This document shows, one piece after another, positions 34,001-43,576 of a stretch of DNA of 64,000 nucleotides. Within the stretch, counting starts at the first letter, position 1. Every line of letters begins with the position of its first letter. The position numbers and the translations under genes were made by a program. This DNA comes from Isoetes taiwanensis (Eukaryota > Streptophyta > Lycopodiopsida > Isoetales > Isoetaceae): positions 7,354,761-7,418,760 of the forward strand of contig JAJEKV010000051.1 in the NCBI GenBank assembly GCA_021234155.1, read 5' to 3'. The notes below the pieces were generated by a model. The model had not been told where the DNA came from. It worked only from the letters and a program-made list of their open reading frames with translations, and did not search any database.

Positions 34001-34473
34001 TTAGAAGTAATGTTGTCCTCAGCATTGGGGTTAGTTAATCAGAGACAGTTATTTGAAGAAACTGAAGTAGGAGAATAACTCATTATTTCAAACAGTAATA
34101 CATTGAAGTTGAAAATATATCCGAGTGCAAGCATCAAAGTGGATTTTACAGACTTATCATCAAAGAAAATTCAATTTTCAAGACATCTTAGACGACGAAA
34201 ATAACACATGTAAACAAAGCGGATCTGAAGAAGTCGGGCCATCAGCAACCCTCTATACATGGGCAGGTCACGAACTGCTCACTGGCCTGCGCATGTCGAT
34301 ATATCAGTATGTATAAATAGTATAAATAAATTGTGGTTGAAGGGACCACCCCCTATAATGAATAAAAGAAATTCTATCTACAAGGGAACTTATCATGCCT
34401 ATGGTTCGCAATTCATTGCGGCGTAAGGAATGGTCAAGTTCCTATTATAGCCAAGATGAACGCGGCCTATGAA
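34001..34473 (-). other. 3' untranslated part of the retrotransposon
   Basis: Lies between the chromodomain frame and the polypurine tract. No open frame worth calling and no env-like gene seen. Confidence 0.6.
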
Positions 34474-34794
34474 CTACATGCTTTCCAGGCAATTCGCGGT
34501 CATGTCCACATTGACAGTACACCACGTCCTAGGGAACACGAAGGTGATCCCATCATCGGTAACTATTGTTAAGTACGATGCATCTACCCCTCTAGTGCAT
34601 GATTCTCGGCGAACCAAGCCTTCAAGCTTACCGCCGGGAGCGGGGTTGATAGTATCGTTGATGGTGCGGCCTTGAGATTTGCGCATGAAGTCCGGATAGT
34701 GCTTCTCAAGGTCTATTTCCATTACCCACGTAGCATCCTCAACTGGCAAGTGTTTCCACTTGACCAAGTATTGCAGCATTTGGGTCCTTCTGGT
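34474..34794 (-). pseudogene. Retrotransposon chromodomain (end of pol)
   Basis: 'YLVKWKHLPVEDATWVMEID' is a clear chromodomain core, the fold that reads methylated H3 tails and steers chromovirus integration into heterochromatin. It continues the integrase frame after the TAG at 34797-34795, where a Gln codon (CAG) would be expected. About 65 further residues follow the domain, with no recognised motif. Confidence 0.8.
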
Positions 34795-35640
34795 CTATTT
34801 ATATGCTCGATCAAGAAGAGCTTCAGGCACTATATCTAAATGCTCTTCTGTCATTTCAAGTAGGGTGGGTGTATCCAAGATCTCCTCTGGATCTGGGGTG
34901 TGCTGCTTTAGAAGACTCACATGAAAGACCTTGTGGATCTTCAAGCGGGGTGGCAATTCCAGGCGATATGCCTGTTCCCCAACACGTTCAGTGATCTTGA
35001 ACGGCCCAGCCCATCTAGGTGCCAGCTTTTTGCAGTTGCCAATCTTAAGCTTGGCTTGTTTTACCTTAATCTTAAGCCAAACCGATTCACCCACCTGGAA
35101 GACTCGTGGGGTCCTGTGCTTATCGGCTATACTCTTCTGGCGACTGCGTGCAGCCAATAAGTACCCACGTACTTCATCAACCAAAGCTTGCATTTCCAAG
35201 AGGAGTTGTTGAGAAACCTCCACTTTAGAAACGGGGTTATGCCATGTGTCTGGAGTAAGGCATTGATAACTATAATTTATCATGAAGGGAGACATTTTGG
35301 AAGATTCCTGTTTCATACTGTTATAGGCAAATTCGACCAGATAAATATAGTCAGCCCATTGGTATTGCTTACTCCACACATAACTTCGTAGCATATCCTC
35401 TATAATACGATTGGTACGCTCAGTCTGACCATCCGTCTGAGGATGATATGCCGTACTCATAGCAAGCTTGGTCTGGATGGTAGCAAAGAAATCTTTCCAG
35501 AAGGCACTTACGAATTTGGGATCCCTGTCGGATACAATAACTCGTGGCATTCCGTGCAACCTGAAGATCTCCTTTGCAAATAGCAGCGCGGTATCAAAGG
35601 CTGTGTCCGTGGTCCGACATGGCAAGAAATGAGCCATTTT
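34795..35640 (-). pseudogene. Integrase core and C-terminal domain
   Basis: Retroviral-type integrase joins cDNA to the chromosome. Seen here: 'MAHFLPCRTT', 'VSDRDPKFVSAFWKDFF' (second catalytic Asp), 'STAYHPQTDGQTERTNR' (catalytic Glu of DDE), and the C-terminal 'VWLKIK...LAPRWAGPFKI' and 'KIHKVFHVSLLKQH' (GPF/Y-like module). The first catalytic Asp lies in the preceding frame ('VITMDFIVGLP'), separated by the TAA at 35643-35641. The frame ends at TAG 34797-34795 just before the chromodomain. Confidence 0.9.
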
Positions 35641-36885
35641 TTACAATTTGTCGACCACTACCATCAATGCATCGTATCCACGGAGAGTACGTGGAAGGCC
35701 CACAATGAAATCCATGGTTATCACTTCCCACTTAGCATTGGGTACTTCCAGCGGTTGCAACTCTCCTGGAATCCTTAATTGCTCAGCCTTGGTTTGTTGA
35801 CACACTTGACACTGCTTAATGTACCTGGCAATGTCCTTCTTCATCGAAGGCCAGAAATAACTGGAGCGGATCTTAAAGTAGGTCTTCATAAAACCTGCAT
35901 GTCCAGCTATAGGGTTGTTGTGCGTGTCATGAAGAATTAGCTTACGTACTCCTGAAGTCTCAGGTACACACAACTTATCTTTGTAATATAACAAGTTGCC
36001 TTCTTTCTTATACGAACGAAAAGCTTCGCGTTCTTTATCTGTGCGTGCTTCCTTAGCCAAACTAACCCAAACATCACGGAATTCGGGATCTGTGGCCAAG
36101 GTCTGTTCTATCTGTTTCCCAAACTCACTGGTGAGTGTAGAAATTGTATTATAATGGGTTCGGGTTACCAAGGGATGGCGTGACAAGGCATCCGCAACCA
36201 CATTGTGTTTTCCAGGCTTATACATAATCTCAAAGTCATATTCCTCGAGAAACTCCATCCATCTTCTCTGACGGAGATTGAGATTGGGCTGGGTTATTAG
36301 ATAACGGAGACTCTGATGATCCGTATCCAGCTGGAATCTTCTACCAAGAAGGTAGTGTCTCCATATACGCAGAGCACGAACAACGACTAACAGTTCCTGA
36401 TCATGGGTAGGGTATCGCTGCTCAGTTTCGTTCATTTTCTTTGAATCATAGGCAATGACCCTCCCCTCCTGCATTAGGACTCCACCAGTGGCAATCTTAC
36501 TGGCATCCGTTGCCACTAATTTATCCTTTTCAGGATCGGGCAATGTGAGGACTGGTGCTGACGTTAAAGCATCTTTAAGCTGCTGGAAACTTCCCTGGAC
36601 CTTTGCTTTCCAATGCTCAATCCAATCCTTCACCTTCTCATGCTTTGTAAGATTAGTAAGAGGTGCTGCAATCTTTGCAAAATCCTTAACAAATTTCCGA
36701 TAATATCCTGCCTCGGAAACATTACCTGGAATAGGCCATTCCCTTACTGCCTCTATCTTCGCCGGATCTGTAGCAATTCCCTCTGCTGAAATGACATGTC
36801 CCAAATAATCCACCTTCGGAGTGGCAAACTTGCACTTACAGAACTTGGCAAAGAGTTGGTGACGTCTTAACTTTTGTAGGGCCAA
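35641..36885 (-). pseudogene. RNase H and integrase N-terminal domain
   Basis: Begins with the RT connection region 'KVDYLGHVISAEGI'. Then comes Ty3-type RNase H ('LVATDASKIATGGVLMQ', 'YPTHDQELL', 'LDTDHQSLRYL', 'VVADALSRH'). The integrase zinc-binding HHCC domain follows ('LILHDTHNNPIAGHAGF' to 'CQVCQQTK') and then the first catalytic Asp of integrase ('VITMDFIVGLP'). A one-base deletion near 36875 (T run) puts it out of frame with RT. It ends at TAA 35643-35641, where related elements have Ser or a similar residue before 'KMAHF'. Confidence 0.92.
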
Positions 36886-38657
36886 CGAAGATGTTGCTCA
36901 TGCTCCTCCAAGGTTTTACTATAGATGAGAATGTCGTCAAAGAAAATAACAACAAAATCATCCAAGTATTGTCGGAAGACATCATTCATCAATCGCATGA
37001 AGGTTGCGGGGGCATTAGTTAATCCAAAAGGCATAACAGTAAATTCATAATGCCCATATCTAGTGCGAAAGGCAGATTTATGGATGTCCTCCTCCTTAAT
37101 TCTGATCTGATGATATCCGGAGCGTAAATCAATCTTTGAAAAATGCTTGGCCCCTTGCAACTGGTCCATTAGATCATCTGCCCTAGGCAAAGCATAGCGA
37201 TTCTTGATGGTATGTTTATTGAGCTGCCTATAATCAATACACATCCTCAAGGAGCCATCCTTTTTCGTAACAAAAAGGATAGGAGCTCCAAAAGGCGAAA
37301 CACTAGGTCGAATGAAGCCTAAGTTTAATAACTCCTGAAGTTGCTTCTTAAGCTCTGCCAATTCAGGGGGACTCATACGGTACGGGGCCTTACTGGTAGG
37401 CTTGGTACCTGGTTCTAAAGCTATTTCACATTCTACTCCTCTAAAAGGAGGAAGTTTCTGGATCTCATCTGGGAAAAGATCGCTAAATTCTCGGAGAAGA
37501 TTAGCAATGCTCTCTGGCAAGGTGTCAATTACTTGCTTCTGTTTAGCATCTGACTCAATGGAGGCAAGTCTAATGACGCAGAGGAGCTTGTTCTTGTGTA
37601 TAGCTTTTTCTAACTTCCTGAGGGACATAGACTGCATAATAGGGTTAAATGGATCACCTTTTATAGTGACGCGGGCTCCGTTAGCGGCGTTGAAGGTAAC
37701 TTCCCGTTTCTCGCAGTCTATATTGGCTTTTGCAGATGCCAAGAATTCCATACCAACAATAAGATCATATTTGCCAATATCCATTATCTCGGCACCCAAG
37801 GCAACTGGTGCACCTGGCAACTGCATCTTAAGGTTAATGCGACGGCCATGAGTGTGTCTGATCTTACCACTGGCTAGAGTGACAGGCTTCGGTCGGGATC
37901 TCAAAGTTTCAAGCCGTAATACCTGGGCCATTCTAGGAGAAGCAAAATTATGTGTACTACCCGTATCCATCAGAACTATAAAAGGTTTGCTATCTACTTG
38001 ACCTATGGTGGAAATAACGGCAGGCTGACTTTCAGCATTGCCGGTTTCAATGGTTGCAAGGATATGGGACTCAGCGTGAATGTACTCGGGAGCCTCCTCC
38101 TCGACAGGTAGTGTAGACTCGAGATCGTCCCAATCGAGGTCGGCCATGGCCAGCTGGGCAGTCTGTGTGATATAAGGGCAATTCTGCATGTAGTGCCCAG
38201 GCCGCATGCACCTGTAACATGCTTTGTCTCTGCGTAGCTGTTCGCGGGCCTCTTTGGGAATAGACTGTAAGAGGTTCCAAACTTCCTTACCGACGTTATT
38301 CGATTTGTCGGGCATGTTGAAGGTGACTTTCTTTTCCTGGCGGCCGTAAGAGTTCTGCTGAGAGGGCCCCGGACTTGGTGAGCGGGGTTTGTAAGGTGTG
38401 GACGGGCGTGGCTGCGAGTAAGGGGCAGGACGCTGGTACTGGTTTCTTGGTGTGTCCTCCTCGAGGCTCAATGCCTTAGCCTCAGCCTCTGCAACTGATT
38501 TTGGGTCTATGGCCTTAACCATTCGTTTAATTGATGGGGCCAACCCTTCAATGTAGCCCTCCACCGCCCTCTTTTCATTCATTCCTGGCACATACAGCCT
38601 CAAGCGCATGAATTCATCAGTGTAGGCCTGAACTGACATGCCCTTCTGCTCTAACCT
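36867..38657 (-). pseudogene. Gag C-terminus, protease and reverse transcriptase
   Basis: Numbering from the Met at 38639. The end of the capsid-like gag domain comes first. A zinc knuckle '[14 protein letters not shown]' is at residues 141-154. The aspartic protease has '[13 protein letters not shown]' with catalytic Asp at 225. RT runs from about residue 395: '[19 protein letters not shown]', '[17 protein letters not shown]', '[14 protein letters not shown]' (motif A Asp), '[18 protein letters not shown]', and '[11 protein letters not shown]' (catalytic Asp pair). The active site reads FFDD where most Ty3 elements have FVDD or YVDD. The frame then shifts at about 36875 into stops. It is continuous with the upstream gag frame apart from the TAG at 38660-38658. 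Confidence 0.93.
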
Positions 38658-39353
38658 CTAAAAGGTCTGGATTTGTTGGCATTTATGTGCACGAGGCACA
38701 TAATGCGACTTAAAAGCTTTGGCAAACTTCCGGGACTTGCATCTGCTTCTATCCAGATGCTTGGCTCTGGCATAGCCCTTCCACCAAATACGGGCAGCTT
38801 CTGTAAGGTTTGTGGTGGCAACCTTTCCTGTATCCTTTTCTGTCATGCCATAGGATTTTCCAAACTCCTTCATCTCGTCCAACCAGGACTCTGCATTCAG
38901 CCCGCCTCTAGATTTCCCATCAAACTGGGCCAATTTCCTGTTTTTCCATATACTGGTTATGGCCGTATCAACCGTCTTACGGTACTCTTTGTCCCGGCGC
39001 TTTGCATGGTCACCAGATGATCCAGACGTCTCAGAGGACACAGAAGTGGCTGATGGTGAAGATGTAGCACTATCCCTTGAGGAACTTCGATGGCGTTTGG
39101 AACGGCGCTTCCTTCGTGCAGGTACAGGGCTTGGTTCAGGTGCAAGTGGCTGCTGGGGTGGTGGACTTGGCGGTAACGGGGGTAACTCCGGCCCATTCTC
39201 CTGCATAGGCTGCGGTGGGTTGGCATTCAAGACATAAGTTTGCAGCTCAACTAACTGTCGCTTCATCAACAGTAATTCTTGCTCCGGTGTTAATCTGCTA
39301 GCATTCGAGGGTGTCTGCCACGGGCCGTTACGTGCACCGTCTATAGTGAGCAT
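38658..39353 (-). pseudogene. Gag N-terminal and capsid region
   Basis: 231 codons from ATG at 39353. A proline-rich segment (about residues 45-78), a Lys/Arg/Ser-rich stretch ('RRKRRSKRHRSSSRDS') and then the Retrotrans_gag-type domain ('AQFDGKSRGGLNAESWLDEM', 'KVATTNLTEAARIWWKGY') come before the frame ends at TAG 38660-38658. The same frame resumes with '[16 protein letters not shown]', so the stop interrupts one ancestral gag domain. Confidence 0.85.
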
Positions 39354-39438
39354 AAAAAGGTATAAGGAGACACTTTACATTGGGCAATTTTTTTCCAATT
39401 CACACATAACATAGAAAACAAAACTGAGTGGACCAGGC

Positions 39439-39801
39439 CTAGGGGCTCGCGAAAGGGTACAAGATAGAGTAGCGAACGCTCTCGCGTACAGCTCTCACTA
39501 ACTTGTAGCGAGCCCAGGCCTGGACGATAACAGGTTGGTAATCCAGTGTGGGGCTGATGATGAGGAGATTAAAGAGCCTTCTCAAAGCATAGAAAATCTG
39601 CCACAAGTGATCGTTGGCGTCAGCAAAAGCTTCATGCCTTGTCATGTCCCAATAGTCCCATGTTCGGCGAAGAGTTTGCTGTAAGTCCTCAAAGGCCCGT
39701 TCTCTAAGAATGTTAACTACTGCCAAGCCCTTAGTGGGATCATAGGGCTCCCCGTACCGTTGGCCGTAGTCCTGTTCGGGGGGCCTGGATCGTCCCTTCA
39801 T
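39439..39801 (-). CDS. Retrotransposon accessory ORF, 120 codons, unknown function
   Basis: Opens with ATG at 39801 and stays open to 39439. Composition is basic and aromatic-rich, predicted helical ('FEDLQQTLRRTWDYWDM', 'LWQIFYALRRLFNLL'). It lies in sense orientation between the long second frame and gag, about 85 bp before the gag ATG. No family recognised. It may be a small structural or accessory protein, or a fragment of an extended gag. Confidence 0.5.
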   Translation of the reverse strand: MKGRSRPPEQDYGQRYGEPYDPTKGLAVVNILRERAFEDLQQTLRRTWDYWDMTRHEAFADANDHLWQIFYALRRLFNLLIISPTLDYQPVIVQAWARYKLVRAVRESVRYSILYPFASP

Positions 39802-40069
39802 ATCTGGTTGGTGATTCTTTCTTCACATTCTACGAGTCCCTCGTCTGCAAGACGGTAGGAATGAATATAGAACATTGAACGATTTTCTTATACTCTAAAC
39901 TCTAATAGATACAAGGACGCATCATGGAAAGAAACAATTTAATTGTATTCATTAATACAATAATCATAATTGATAAGAAGATGGCACATCATAATTTATA
40001 AAATGGCTAAAGAAAATGCCAACCGAAAATTTACAACTATACGCAGTACAAGATGCGTAATACAAATAT
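39802..40069 (-). other. Non-coding spacer in the retrotransposon
   Basis: AT-rich stretch between two accessory frames. No open frame. It may include a secondary promoter or splice site, but none is clear. Confidence 0.5.
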
Positions 40070-40750
40070 CTAAGAACTAGGTCCCTCCTCTTCGTCCATA
40101 GGCCGAGGAGGTGGTGGCGGCGGTCGATGTTGTAACAGAGTCACCCCTGGGTCTACTGTGGCAGCTGCAATGGAGGCAACCTCTGGCGGATAGGCAACAG
40201 CCAATGGGGCTGCCGTAAGGAGTTTCATACTCATCCAGGGTGCAATATCCTGCCCCAAGGCCGTTAGGGCAAGATCCCGTCGTACGAGTACGTAAGTAAG
40301 CGTACGATAGGGAAGCTTCTTGTGCCCTGCCAATGTGGAAAGAGCATGGAGGGTCCACCATGAAGCCTCGGCCTCTGGCCCTAAGTCCCGGGCTACAAAA
40401 AGAACTTGGCCCTGCCGAAAAGCTGATAGGAAGAAGCGAGTGACGTGGTTTCCCAATACTTTTCCTTGCGGAGTCTCTGACGTGGCAACCTCCTTATCCA
40501 AGTCCATAGGGACTTCTTCTTCCTTGAATTCCTGCTGCTCTTCCTTCAAATGAGCAGAATTATGGTATAAATCCTCTCCCTCCTCATCCGAACTGGAGGG
40601 AACTTCGACCATATTAATGTTTGGGACATGAGGCCCCATAGCGGTAAAGGCATCCGGTGAAGGCTGAGATGGCGGATCCTGCATCACCAGTTCCCGAAGC
40701 CGTAGCAAAGTCTCAGCTGGCTCAATGGTCTCCTGGTGGAATTGGAGTAA
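40070..40750 (-). pseudogene. Retrotransposon accessory ORF 2, second half
   Basis: Continues in the same frame after TAG 40753-40751. An acidic, Glu/Asp-rich segment ('EVPSSSDEEGEDLYHN', 'EEQQEFKEEEVPMDLD') is followed by a folded-looking domain ('GNHVTRFFLSAFRQGQVLFV', 'ASWWTLHALSTLAGHKKLPY') and a proline-rich end ('RPPPPPPRPMDEEE'). No recognised family. Since the frame is preserved on both sides of the stop, it was probably one protein of about 465 residues, or it is expressed by readthrough. Confidence 0.5.
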
Positions 40751-41467
40751 CTACTGCACCTCCTGGGGAAGGTCAATAGGAGCAAAGTCGATGAAATCAT
40801 CCATACAGTACTCCGCTAACTCATAGAGTACATGGTCCTTGCGCCGGCGCTTAAACCCGGCCACCATGTGATAGGTCCAGATGATATCATCCAAGAGAAG
40901 ATATTCTTGCCCTTGGTGATACACAACTGGAAGGGCGTCTAGCCCGGACAAGCGTGCAGCTTGTTCCCGACGTGGTGGCATCTCTTCTGCCAACTGCTTC
41001 CAGCGGGCGAAGTCACCCATGCCTATATGCTCTTCTTCCTCCTCGGAAGGCTCAGGAAGTTTGCCTTTCTCTACTGGCAATGTCTCATCCTCAACGTACT
41101 GATCCATGAGGATGGCTAGGGCAAAAGCAACTTCAAGGTATTGTCGCCCCTGGTGCTGCACAACTGGCAAGTGCTTTCCCCATCTAAGCTTACCCTTCAA
41201 CACATCATATGCGTGGGTGTCACCCCCTAGCATATCTTGGACTACATCCCGTTCTAGATACAACTGGGGAGGTTCCCCAAGAGGAATACACAGAGGAAGC
41301 ATCTCCTCTGTATAAAACTCTAGGAATCCGGCATAGTCTGGGTGCCGCTGCATATTAGTGATGAGGTCAAGGCGCTGGCATAGAAAGGGCCATAACAGGT
41401 CGAAGGACACTTGCGGATCCCAATGCTCTCCATCCTGGTACCATGCAAGTAGGTCGGTGGCAGCCAT
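40751..41467 (-). CDS. Retrotransposon accessory ORF 2, first half, 238 codons
   Basis: From ATG at 41467 ('MAATDLLAWYQDGEHWDPQV') to TAG at 40753-40751. It contains two related segments, 'LPVVQHQGRQYLEVAFALAI' and 'LPVVYHQGQEYLLLDDIIWT', about 90 residues apart, which suggests an internal duplication. Acidic stretch in between ('EPSEEEEEHIGMGDF'). No known domain recognised. Because it is always in sense with gag-pol and between LTR and gag, it is part of the element, not a passenger in antisense. Function unknown. Confidence 0.55.
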   Translation of the reverse strand: MAATDLLAWYQDGEHWDPQVSFDLLWPFLCQRLDLITNMQRHPDYAGFLEFYTEEMLPLCIPLGEPPQLYLERDVVQDMLGGDTHAYDVLKGKLRWGKHLPVVQHQGRQYLEVAFALAILMDQYVEDETLPVEKGKLPEPSEEEEEHIGMGDFARWKQLAEEMPPRREQAARLSGLDALPVVYHQGQEYLLLDDIIWTYHMVAGFKRRRKDHVLYELAEYCMDDFIDFAPIDLPQEVQ

Positions 41468-41660
41468 GGGCGCTGGAAGGGAGGAGGGAGGAAGAGAAAC
41501 AGATATACACAAATGAAAATGAAACTTAAAAGATCCTTTTAACCCTTTATTTATGCTGACGTCAGCATTTTCGTACACATTACAAGGACAAAAGGTTTTT
41601 TTTTTTTTATTTAATATATCAAAAAAAAATATTTACAATGCAAATATTCTCCAAAATTTG
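41468..41660 (-). other. Spacer between H3 ORF and accessory ORF 2
   Basis: AT-rich with two homopolymer runs (T near 41598, A near 41622). No coding sense. It could act as an internal promoter or translation spacer. Confidence 0.4.
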
Positions 41661-42431
41661 CTAAGGACGCCTGGGGGCGAGGGCTAAATCCTTTGGCATT
41701 ATGGTGACTCTCTTTGCGTGAATAGCGCAAAGATTTGCATCACCAAAAAGTGCCACCAGGTAGGCTTCCGCAGCCTCTTGGAGTGCTAGGATGGCAAAAG
41801 TCTGGAAGCGGAGGTCGGTTTTAAACTCTTGGGCTATCTCGCGAACCAACCTTTGAAAAGGCAGCTTCCGTATCAGAAGTTGCGTGGACTTCTGAAACTT
41901 ACGGATCTCCCGTAAGGCCACGGTGCCGGGTCTATACCGGTGAGGCTTCCTTTGTGGAACAGGGTTGGGAGGCGGGCCCCTTTGCCGTGGTATGGTCTTG
42001 CCCCCAACAACTGGACGGGCCTGGGAGGCATCCACCCTTTCCTGCCTCCGGCTGGTACTTGCGTTCTTCCCAAAAGCTCCGACAGTCTTCAACTTCTCCT
42101 TGTACTGGCTGGCCGATTTTCGGGCTACGGCTTTCCTCCGATGCTTAATGGGCGTCCTTTCCGTCGGGTTTGGCCCTTGCTCATCCTCTGGTCCCCCATT
42201 ACCCTGCTGGTCCGGCTGTTCTTGTCGGGCCTTCTCCTCCTTTTCCTTTTGAATCCTTTCCTGCTCCTCCCGGAACTCCCGAGCTCTCCTGAGGTCTTCT
42301 TCAATCTCATTGTACCGTCTCTCAACAATGCGGCGAAGGAGTTCCGCATGATAACGATCGGGTCGCTGGTTCATATCAATCTGGATTGTCGTTAAATAAT
42401 CCAGGCTGATGTCCGGAATTTCTCCCCACAT
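41661..42431 (-). CDS. Retrotransposon ORF with C-terminal histone H3 domain, 256 codons
   Basis: Residues 161-256 (41951-41664) are a histone H3 core: '[20 protein letters not shown]', then the alpha-N and alpha-1 region '[20 protein letters not shown]', alpha-2 '[20 protein letters not shown]', and '[20 protein letters not shown]'. Only the last few residues of H3 are missing or altered. Loop 1 has canonical H3 length, unlike centromeric CENH3, and 'KPHRYRPGT' is canonical. The first 160 residues replace the H3 tail: a charged coiled-coil-like part ('[20 protein letters not shown]'), then a basic, Gln/Pro-rich tail. No ARTKQTARKS-type N-terminus is present, so normal tail marks such as K4 and K9 are absent. 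It reads in the same frame as the ORF upstream, separated only by TAG 42458-42456. Histone H3 normally forms a tetramer with H4. Incorporation of the element's protein into nucleosomes or DNA packaging in the particle are hypotheses only. Confidence 0.88.
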   Translation of the reverse strand: MWGEIPDISLDYLTTIQIDMNQRPDRYHAELLRRIVERRYNEIEEDLRRAREFREEQERIQKEKEEKARQEQPDQQGNGGPEDEQGPNPTERTPIKHRRKAVARKSASQYKEKLKTVGAFGKNASTSRRQERVDASQARPVVGGKTIPRQRGPPPNPVPQRKPHRYRPGTVALREIRKFQKSTQLLIRKLPFQRLVREIAQEFKTDLRFQTFAILALQEAAEAYLVALFGDANLCAIHAKRVTIMPKDLALAPRRP

Positions 42432-42455
42432 GAAGCTCTGGGAGGCTTCATGCCA

Positions 42456-42914
42456 CTAATATGGGGGAATCTCGATGGCCCTGCCATCAATGACGGCGAC
42501 TCCATCTCCAAGGTACCTGTATTCCCTACCTCGAGCCGCCGTGTCGGCTCGTTCTATCTCTCTGCAGTCATCCTCTCTGGCCAAGTTCCGGATACGGTCG
42601 GCCTCTGTTCTTATGTCCTCCTCTTCAGTGTGTCCCTCGCATTCGGGAGGGTAAAATTTAATTAGCATCATGACCAAGTCAGGTTGCTCGGCCATGGTAT
42701 AAGGGAGCTGTCGGAGATTCAGTCTGACCAAAAACGGCTCCGAGTAATGGTAGATTGGATAGGGTATCCTATCGTTGTTAGCAAATCTGTTTACCAACTC
42801 ATCCAAAAGTATGTCAATCAAGGCAGGGTCAGTAGCCATATGCCGGGCGATCAAAGCATAGATCTGGGCTATAGTAAGGGTAGTGGGGTCCATGGTGCTC
42901 TTGGTGTTGGCCAT
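42456..42914 (-). CDS. N-terminal half of the H3-containing retrotransposon ORF, 152 codons
   Basis: Begins at ATG 42914 in a good context (GTAATGGCC), the first ATG with a long frame after the leader. The sequence is helical and acidic, with segments 'IAQIYALIARHMATDPALID' and 'REDDCREIERADTAARGREY'. No family recognised. It ends with TAG 42458-42456; the same frame continues through '[15 protein letters not shown]' into the H3 domain, so the ancestral protein was probably about 417 residues with H3 at its C-terminus. Confidence 0.6.
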   Translation of the reverse strand: MANTKSTMDPTTLTIAQIYALIARHMATDPALIDILLDELVNRFANNDRIPYPIYHYSEPFLVRLNLRQLPYTMAEQPDLVMMLIKFYPPECEGHTEEEDIRTEADRIRNLAREDDCREIERADTAARGREYRYLGDGVAVIDGRAIEIPPY

Positions 42915-43560
42915 TACTATGGCGCTGGGGTCGACAGACGGCGGGAAGGAGGCGCTGGTGGTTAAGGCGACGATAGGGGAGGCGCTAGGGTAAGAGAAAG
43001 CAGTAGGGATAAACTAGGGTGGAAAGGCAAGGTCGGGTCCGGTGGATATGGCGGTCGTCCAGCTTAGTGGGCGGAGGTGCAGAAGGCAAGGCGGACATAA
43101 TAATTTTAACGGCCGCCTAACTTTTGAATTTTTTTTTAAAAAAAAAAAATATTTATACGGCGGGAATACGCGAAAATATACGGTCGGGCGCCGACAGCAT
43201 TATACGCGCTCCCACCGTGACTGCAAGTCGACGAAAATCAAGCGGCGCCCGAGTTGACTTTCGGGGCCCCTCTGTGGCCCTTTTTCGCCAGCGACGACTG
43301 TTCTAGGGTATTTGGGTTACACCCGATCCAATGGAGCCGTTTCCGCCTTCGTCCAAGCTACCTACAACATGTTATAGCCCCTCCAAACTTGGGTCTTCTA
43401 GTCGCCCTAACTTCTTTAAACCTACATTTTCTTACTTTAACCTAACACAAAGCCAAGCATAAAAGAAAACTAAGCCACACACTAGATTAGCCTCCTACCT
43501 AACTAACGAACTACGAGTTAGGGTTTGGCCAGTGCTATGATTCCAGGCAACTAAAATCAC
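42915..43560 (-). other. 5' leader of the retrotransposon
   Basis: About 645 bp between primer site and first ATG. It has an A/T homopolymer block at 43129-43149 and several short frames on either strand with no domain. Packaging or dimerisation signals may lie here, but none can be named. Confidence 0.5.
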
Positions 43561-43573
43561 GGCTCTGATACCA
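43561..43573 (-). other. Primer binding site, initiator Met tRNA
   Basis: On the minus strand 'TGGTATCAGAGCC' lies three bases after the 5' LTR. TGGTATCAGAGC is the well-known plant initiator-Met tRNA complement. Confidence 0.92.
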
Positions 43574-43576
43574 TTG

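Noticed and set aside
40751-40753. Programmed stop-codon readthrough as the main explanation
   Set aside because: Three other TAG codons and a frameshift elsewhere in the same copy make ordinary decay simpler. Left open only as an alternative.
41664-41951. Calling the H3 domain a centromeric CENH3
   Set aside because: Loop 1 has canonical H3 length and the segments before and after it follow ordinary H3, not CENH3. The long unusual N-terminus alone is not enough.
35188-42395. Plus-strand frames inside the retrotransposon (for example 41940-42395, 37402-37851)
   Set aside because: Antisense to the well-supported gag-pol and H3 frames. No protein family.
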